Shown here piece after piece: positions 57,701 through 64,000 of a stretch of DNA of 64,000 nt. Origin of the DNA: Diphasiastrum complanatum (Eukaryota > Streptophyta > Lycopodiopsida > Lycopodiales > Lycopodiaceae). Position numbers and translations under genes: made by a program. The DNA lies in assembly GCA_029204225.1 (NCBI GenBank), contig CM055099.1:65995852-66059851 (forward strand). Direction: 5' to 3'. Under the pieces are notes generated by a model. It saw only the letters and a program-made list of their open reading frames with translations. It searched no databases and was not told the origin of the DNA. How positions within the stretch are numbered: the first letter of the stretch is position 1; every line of letters begins with the position of its first letter.

Positions 57701-57760
57701 AATACCAATATGGTTAAGGATTCAAAACAGATGTTGTTCTCAAAATTCAACATTATCTAG
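54751..57760 (+). pseudogene. Copia gag-protease-integrase-reverse transcriptase, truncated before RNase H
   Basis: Gag starts MDKLDGANYHLWKFKMKI at 54751 and shifts frame near 55050. A decayed zinc knuckle with CRYC lies near 55447. Protease reads WFLDSGATQHM at 55627-55660. The pre-integrase finger spans HYRLGHLNY to CQDCSVGKQ (56040-56170). The integrase acids are kept: IHSDICGPM (56230), LRSDNGGEYIS (56380) and NGLAERKNRT (56470). Reverse transcriptase includes KWIFKIKYNTN, GLKQSARAWF and LYVDDTLLF at about 57668-57695. Several stops and shifts occur. The reading ends at about 57760, where a minus-strand LTR element begins, so RNase H and the 3' LTR are lost. Confidence 0.9.
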
Positions 57761-58106
57761 AGATCCAATCAAAATTAGGGTTTTGACAAAATCACAAAAA
57801 ATTGACTATTCCAAATCTACATGCAAATGCTGAAAATTTGATATGCAGTCTATTAGCCACCACTTAGGGTGATCCAATTATCCAAAAAAAATCAGCCAAA
57901 TCCAGTATGTGAAATCAATAATCGACATTGATCAAGTTTATAGACCTATATAGGATTTTGATCTACAAAAGATCCAATCTACAAAAGCAAAAAACTCGAT
58001 TTTGGTGTAAAATCCCCTTTAGCATGCTCTAGACTTGATATCTTCTCCAAATCATTGATAGATTTGATTTTTTCCTTCATAACCTGAAACACAAGCTCTG
58101 ATACCA
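57761..58106 (-). mobile_element. Leader of a minus-strand group X LTR element
   Basis: The primer-binding site TGGTATCAGAGC (reversed, 58095-58106) directly abuts the LTR at 58107. About 335 bp of leader follow on the minus strand before the previous Copia element begins. No gag is present, so the element was truncated. AGATCCA occurs at both outer edges (57764-57770 region and 58749) and may be a remnant target duplication. Confidence 0.65.
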
Positions 58107-58748
58107 TGTGAAAGTTTTCAGATTAAAATCCAATCAACTTGAAAGATCTTTGGTTAGGAAGAGAAATACACTACCAATCTCACCAATGTAGAAAAATTAG
58201 CATCTCCACACAAAATGAGATGCAAACACTAATAGAACTTGATCAAACTTGGATGAAATGATAAAGTAATATTTTTGTTTGTACAAAACCAGCAAGAATG
58301 TATTTCACACGTGTGGATCCAAAAATAGCAATTATAGATCATTCTACACATAAAATTGCATGCAATCACAAATATAGTGCACCAATGGATAGGAAAATTG
58401 AAGATAACTATGTATAAGCATGAAATGAGATATAGAAGAGAGAAGATCACTCTATCCATGAGTTACATCCTTTTATAAAGGTCCAGACCCTATTTGGCCA
58501 CTTGGCTTTCCCTCCAAAATGCTAACCCTACTATTTTTGGTTCTAGATTCAATGTACCCAACTATTCAAATTTCATCTCCTAAAACTCGCCTCCAAACTT
58601 TCCCACACTTTCAAAAAGTGTTTATTCAGATGAAATTTAGACTAATGAACTTTGAAAAGTTATTCTCTAAGTCTAAAACAAGTTATGGCCTCAATATGCC
58701 AAATATGGAAATATTGACAAAATGATCAAGCTAGTTGAATCTTTCACA
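58107..58748 (-). repeat. 5' LTR, group X (copy C), minus orientation
   Basis: Plus-strand ends are TGTGAAAG and CTTTCACA, 642 bp. On the minus strand a TATA-like TTATAAAA lies at 58478-58471, and CACACGTGTG (58306-58315) lies about 160 bp downstream. The beginning (TGTGAAAGATTCAACTAGC) resembles copies A and B. It is more diverged from them than they are from each other. Confidence 0.88.
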
Positions 58749-58769
58749 AGATCCATTTCTCCTTTTAAG

Positions 58770-60090
58770 TAGAGTTAAAATGGGAAAGAGAGAGACAGTA
58801 CGGGTCAAGTACCTCATATCTGAGTGTGATCCCGATTTGATCAATGAAGATGCCTTTGATTATGTGGTTTTTAGCAGGTCTATCCAAATGGATTAGACGC
58901 GAGCTCAAATGCCATACTGAATATGCTACAATACAAAGTGCTATAGCTAATGCAATTCATGAGCAAACCACAACGACATCCACCACCATTGCATCAATGA
59001 ATTTTAATGCTACTGCGGAGAAGATGATTCGACGAGTTTGAGAAACTGGGTCAAAAGCAATAGATGCAGCTAGAAAAGATGCAGTCTCAACTTGATGAAA
59101 AGATCAAAGCCTTGGAAGATTCCCATGGTAAAGCAAACAAAGAACCTGAAAAGTTTGCAATGACTTTTCCTAGCTGGTCCGGTGTTCAATTTGTGCGGGC
59201 AATCACACTATGAATGAATGTCCAACATTGAAACAACGAATGACAAATACTATTTGTCATCTGTGTAACTTTATGGGACATGAAACAGCCTTGTGCTCAT
59301 TCAATCCTCGGATTATCTTGCAAAGGTATGCTAAGCTTAAGTATCAAGAACCTACTTATTCAAAGGTCCTGATGGGAAGCCTTCCAATTTTGGCCTTGGA
59401 TTTCTAGAACGACTAGCTCTGCCAACTCCAATAGAACAGATGTTGTCGCGCAACAACAAGCAACTAGACAATGGACCAGAGCGCCACTTGGATGTTTTGC
59501 ATGCGGAGAAAATCATAGAGTTGCTAAATGTCCAAACACAGGAAAGTTTGTACCATTTTGTAGAGAATATGATTACGGAAAATGCTATAAAGATTGTCCT
59601 GCAAGATCCAAACCACCTCTAGTTATTGCTCCAGTTACCTGATTACAATCAAGAAAAGACCAATAACTCAACCTAAACCAACTGTACCTTTGATGGCTGT
59701 TACCAGAGCACCAGAGCACCAATTCTAGTTGATCAAGTATCTGCTGAATTTGCACCAACTATAGATATACCAACCGCATCAAGCATGTATCCGAATCTCA
59801 AAGCAGAAAAGAAAAGATACCAGGACATGAGACAATGGATTAAACAGTTGCAAGAAGAAAAAGCCCTAGAAGCTGCTAAAGCAACAACCGAAGTTCCTTC
59901 TCCATCAATGCCACAAGTAGATCCAAGAACATATGTTAATACACAGTTGCATCATCATAAAGAACCTTTCAAGATGATAGAACCAGAAGCACCGCAAATA
60001 GAAATGATTATGAATATGTTGTCTAGTAAGATGGATATTACACTGGAGAATTTCTTAAGCTGGTGCCAAAAGCAAAAGAAGTGTTAGTAG
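58770..60090 (+). pseudogene. Ty3/Gypsy gag with two zinc knuckles
   Basis: A gag core with WFLAGLSKWIRRELKCHTEY (58860-58920) is followed by two knuckles near 59187-59300: CSICAGNHTMNEC (one residue short between Cys and His) and CHLCNFMGHETALC. A second open piece at 59785-60087 has YPNLKAEKKRYQDMRQWIKQ. Frame changes at about 59042 and 59200 break it. The same knuckle pair appears in the gag at 28.6 kb. The 5' end was replaced by the minus-strand LTR at 58748. Confidence 0.75.
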
Positions 60091-60229
60091 AATAATTGAC
60101 TTAGATGGAAGCACCAGTCCATCAGAAGCCACTTTTTTGTGCCGGGTTTGGAAAATCGAATGAAGTACTCAATGTGGAAGTAGCCTGGGAAAGTGAGCAG
60201 AAAAACATCACCTTGCCAATACAACATAG

Positions 60230-60643
60230 ATAGTTTAGTAAAGAAACAGCCATGATTGATGGAGGTTCATGATTATTTTGATTTCAACCAAGCTATGTGC
60301 AAAATGGGGACTTACCAAGCTAAAGCCTGCCACTTTTGCCATTAAGCTAGTTGATCACCATCCAAGAGGAATGGTTGAAAACATACATGTCAAAATAACT
60401 AGAGTGCATTTTGTCATTACTTTTGTAGTAATGGACTTACCTGACGCACCAAATGTATATCGAATTTTATTGGGACGTCCATGGTTACAAGTTGCGCAAG
60501 TAATTCATAATTGGGGCACCGGCAGAATTACTTTTGAGAATCGTGAGCATACGGTCAAAGTAGATCCAATCACTTGGACTATCAAGCCAGTAGTCCAAAG
60601 AGGGGATGATGATTCATCAACAACGGATCATATCTATGATTGA
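60230..60643 (+). pseudogene. Gypsy protease region
   Basis: A retropepsin start MIDGGS at about 60252-60270 is followed at once by a stop. The reading then continues from 60269 with TKLCAKWGLTKLKPATFAIK, VDLPDAPNVYRILLGRPWLQ-like sequence (about 60430-60490) and TVKVDPITW. ILLGRPWL is the conserved second half of the Gypsy protease fold. Confidence 0.8.
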
Positions 60644-60646
60644 CAA

Positions 60647-61501
60647 GTGGAGACTCTAGGAGTTCATAAAGACTCTCAAACGGACACTGTCAATTGGAAT
60701 CAAGCTCTTGCAACAGTGGATTGTACAACAGACTATATGTGCCAACACGATTATCAATCCGAATTTAGCAAAGAAAATTTACTTGATCGAACTTTGGACA
60801 CGCCGATTACTTTTTCATTGAATATAATGAACTTAGCTTGGATATCAATTGAACCGATTCTAGATTCGATTGAAGATGATCTAATACATGCTAGTCATGC
60901 TTTGACTTACGATGGAGAGGTAGAACTTACGGATGAGCAGATTATCAATCATATTGATCCTACAAGATATGGAGTTCAAGATATTCTAGATGAACCAACA
61001 ATAAAACCACCAAAAGCAGTTATATTGAAGGAGGATAAGATGGCAGGACCTATGACAAAGAAACAAGCTAAGCAACACCATAATACGGTCCTGAAATGGG
61101 AAAAATCATCTCAGAGAGTTAATTTTAAGAATGTACCACCTTATTTGGATAAAAAAAAAGGAAAGGTCAAGGATGATACTTCAAGTCAGAATTCTCGTAG
61201 GAAATCACCATCAAGGAAGTCGTCACTTCCGGAGAAAAGCACATCTTCTAGAGCGTCATCACCTCTACGATCAATTCCTGCCAAGAAAGCTAAACGGAGA
61301 TCAAAGATCAACCCTTATGAGAAGGAACAATCAGAAGAAGTCCAGCATGATATGCCAGAACATTTCAAACGCTATACTTTGGACGATGTGGTGATTATGT
61401 TACCCAAAGCTCATCGTGAACCTAAAGAAAAAGAACCAGAAACAAAGGAGGTTTACGATGGACCAGCTAGGACTCAGCCAATGAATCTTGCTGAACCATG
61501 A
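60647..61501 (+). pseudogene. Linker between protease and reverse transcriptase, Gypsy
   Basis: 284 codons without a stop, acidic in the first half and Ser/Lys/Arg-rich in the second (SSQNSRRKSPSRKSSLPEKS near 61185). It has no domain that I recognise. Long low-complexity linkers of this kind occur in several plant Gypsy lineages. It may start as an in-frame continuation of the protease part after the stop at 60642-60644. Confidence 0.6.
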
Positions 61502-61570
61502 GAGCCAGAAAAGACTATTCAAGTTGGAGCGCAACTTACTCCTGAACAATTTCAAGCGTTAAGGAAGTTA

Positions 61571-63045
61571 TTGATCAAATATCAAGACTGTTTTGCTTGG
61601 ACGTACAAGAATCTCAAAGGGATTCCTACCTCGGTTATTGAGCATACGATACTCTTAATGCTTAATGCAATTCCAAAGGTCACAAGATTTTATTGTTGTA
61701 ATCCAAACGTTACAGATATGATAAAGAAAGAGCTGCAAAGACTACTTGAGGCTGAATTCATTTATGAAATTGAACATATTGAATGGGTTTTGTCAATTGT
61801 TGTCGTTCCTAAGAAGAATGGGAAGATGAAAATTTGTGTGAATCTCAAAGCTTTGAACAAAGTGACTCGAAATGATCACTTTCTGTTACCCTTTATTGAA
61901 AGGATATTGGACCATCTTGCTGGAGTGGAAGCGTACAATTTTCTGGATGGATTTAGTGGTTATGACCAAGTTAAGATAGCACATGCGGATCATCACAAAA
62001 CAGCTTTTGCAACAGAATGGGAAACTTATGCTTATAAAGTTATGCCGTTTGGACTTTGTAATGCACCTAGCTCATTTCAACGAGTGATGCAATTTGTCTT
62101 AAGGACTACTTGCAGAAATTCCTTGAAATATACTTGGATGATCTCAGAGTCCATAGTGCAGATATAGATCACTTGGATCATTTGGAAAAAGCATTTGAAC
62201 GCTGTCGCAAATACCAAATCTCCTTAAATCTAGAAAAGTGTCAATTTGGGTCACTCATGGGGTTGTCCTTGGACATGTAATATCAAGACATGGCATTGCT
62301 ACAGATTATTCCAAAATCAAAGTCATTACCAAGTTACCACCACCAGGAACAATTTGAAGAGTCTATGTTTTTATGGGTCATGCAAACTACTATCGGATAT
62401 TCATACTATTCTTTGTGGATTTAACAAGACCTATATATAGATTGACCATTGTACCAATTTGCACAATAGAGGCATTGGAAAAATTTGAGAAATTGAAAAA
62501 AGCTTTAGCTTCTGCACCGATACTATGAGCTCCAATCTGGACAATTGAGTTTCACGTTCACACTGATGCATCGAAATATCCCATTGGACCAGTTTTGACG
62601 CAGTTAGGTGAATACAAGAAGGATTATCCTATCAGGTTTGCAAGCAGACAACTACAGATCCTGAGAAAAATTATTCGACAACTGACACAAAGCATTGGCC
62701 ATGATTTTTTCTGTTAAAAAGTTTCGACATTATCTATTGGCAACGCATTTTGTATTTTATACTGATCATCAACCGTTACTTTATTTGGTAAACAAGACAT
62801 GCAACACAGGGCGTATTGCAAGATGGTTACTACTATTGACCGAATTCGATTTTCACGTTGTGGTTCGAAAGGATAAACAACATTATCTAGCCGACCATGT
62901 TTCAAGGATTGAATCCGTGCCTATTAATACTGAAGTGGATGATGAACTATCAGATGCTGCATTATTTTATGTAGAAGCAATACCTGAGTGGACAATAGAT
63001 ATTGTTGAATATATTATGCTTGGCCATTTTCTTGTTTTTCATTAA
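61571..63045 (+). pseudogene. Ty3/Gypsy reverse transcriptase and RNase H
   Basis: Reverse transcriptase motifs in order: DCFAWTYKNLKGIP (61590), VVVPKKNGKMKICVN (61795), LDGFSGYDQVKIA (61940), MPFGLCNAPSSFQRVM (62043) and catalytic YLDD at 62131-62142 after a frame change. The connection continues to an RNase H with HTDASKYPIGPVL (62560-62600). The tail FYTDHQPLLYLVN and ADHVSRIES lies at 62756-62920. Stops at about 62275, 62357, 62527 and 62715 disable it. No integrase is visible after it. Confidence 0.88.
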
Positions 63046-63242
63046 TTAAGTAATTTTTTCTTTTCTTTAGGAAAAGACAGATAAAAAAACAAAAAAAGGA
63101 AGAAAGAATGATGAGCAAAAGTCAGAAAAGTCATCAGAGTGAAAAAAGATGAAGGAAAGTATTTTTCGAAGATAATTTTTTATGAAAAATGACTTAAAAA
63201 ATTACTTTTTGGATCATAATCTATATATACAGACTCATAACC
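63046..63242. other. A-rich spacer
   Basis: A-rich and GAAAA-rich sequence between the Gypsy RNase H and the next open frames. No feature is recognised. Confidence 0.5.
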
Positions 63243-63940
63243 ATGGCTTTTAGCACCTGGACTGAGGCCAAATCCAAATTCTATATCACCTACCAGACTG
63301 CTACACACAAGGTCCGTGCGACAGAGGCCGTCCTTGCAACCATACGCATCTCTTCTAGCACACAACCTTCGCCCAATTATAAGCATGCCAAGAGTGTCAT
63401 AAAACCTTTTATGGATACCTCTAATGAACTGTATTGGACAAATGATGGCTACTTATTAGAATGCATCCACGACCCTATTATCCATGTCGTTGCACAACTA
63501 CTAAATAACTCATGATGGTTGGCAACCTCAAGAAGGAGCGCATTTCTTCTCAGATTCTGCATCGCATAGTAGAATCCAATGTTATTCCTGAATCGCCTTC
63601 CGCGCCCTGACGTCGCACTAGGCAGACATCTTCAGTTGCGCTTCCCCAACCTACTGCAATTTGCACTGAACTACCCATCCACTGATGCCTCCCCCACCTC
63701 CCCTTCCTCACAAGGTCAGTCTGTGACCATTGGATCTACCATTCCAATCGTAGCTGCCCAAGCCACCTCACCCCCACAAATTTGAGTCATTTCACCAAAT
63801 ACCCAAACATTTATGGATATGTTCGATGATTTTGACCCGTTGGTTCTAGATGAAATTTTTGAGATGCCCAAGAGTCCAGGACCCTTTGATCCCCAATCTC
63901 CTAGAAAAGGATTTGAATAGTTCCATGATAGCTCCACTGT
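63243..63940 (+). other. Unrecognised open frames downstream of the Gypsy element
   Basis: A 90-codon frame (63243-63515) starts MAFSTWTEAKSKFYITYQTA, and a second piece follows at 63579-63785 with a Pro/Ser/Thr-rich stretch. Acidic residues (MFDDFDPLVLDEIFEMP) come next at about 63810-63865 in another frame. Composition is less AT-rich than the Gypsy part. It could be an extra element ORF or a decayed host segment; the window ends before this can be settled. Confidence 0.3.
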
Positions 63941-64000
63941 TTTTGATGACTCTTTTCAGATCAATTAGCAAGATCAAGTCGACATAACACCAGACACCAT

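Overview
The window looks like nuclear DNA of a land plant. It is AT-rich, its genes have many introns with GT-AG borders, most retroelement primer-binding sites match the plant initiator tRNA-Met end (TGGTATCAGAGC), and a plasma-membrane H+-ATPase ends in Tyr-Thr-Val. Large retroelement-filled introns fit a non-seed plant (fern, lycophyte or bryophyte) or another TE-rich genome, but the sequence alone does not fix the lineage.

Two host genes were reconstructed exon by exon, both on the minus strand. (1) A type P3A plasma-membrane proton pump lies at 25416 down to 12024: 17 coding exons, 958 codons, every catalytic motif present, one GC-AG intron. (2) An EXO1-type 5'-3' exonuclease lies at 41725 down to 30567: 13 coding exons, 722 codons. 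It is closest to the plant clade typified by Arabidopsis At1g18090, has all active-site acids and carries a PCNA-binding-like motif at its C terminus. They have no obvious joint pathway: one energises the plasma membrane, the other acts in DNA repair and recombination.

The rest is mostly a graveyard of LTR retrotransposons. At 1-9.6 kb there are broken Copia and Gypsy pieces in both orientations with several LTRs. The first H+-ATPase intron (21664-25356) holds two tiny TSD-flanked tRNA-like retroposons, a near-perfect 81-bp hairpin, an inverted-repeat element and a tandem duplication. Between the genes, a Gypsy gag (27.4-29.5 kb) is interrupted by a 541-bp hAT-type MITE with an exact 8-bp target duplication. 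The first EXO1 intron carries a Gypsy 3' end plus LTR. From 43 to 64 kb there is an unrecognised, possibly transposase-derived region, a chimeric Copia element, two inverted copies of an unrecognised sequence inside LTR elements, two more Copia elements, a minus-strand LTR and a long decayed Gypsy element.

Two LTR groups recur. Group X has TGTGAAAR...YTTTCACA ends; three copies hold a CACACGTGTG or CACATGTGTG palindrome about 155-165 bp downstream of a TATA box. Group Y starts TGTTAGATTT. No rRNA, CRISPR array or organellar gene was seen. All element proteins carry stops, shifts or deletions, so none appears autonomous.
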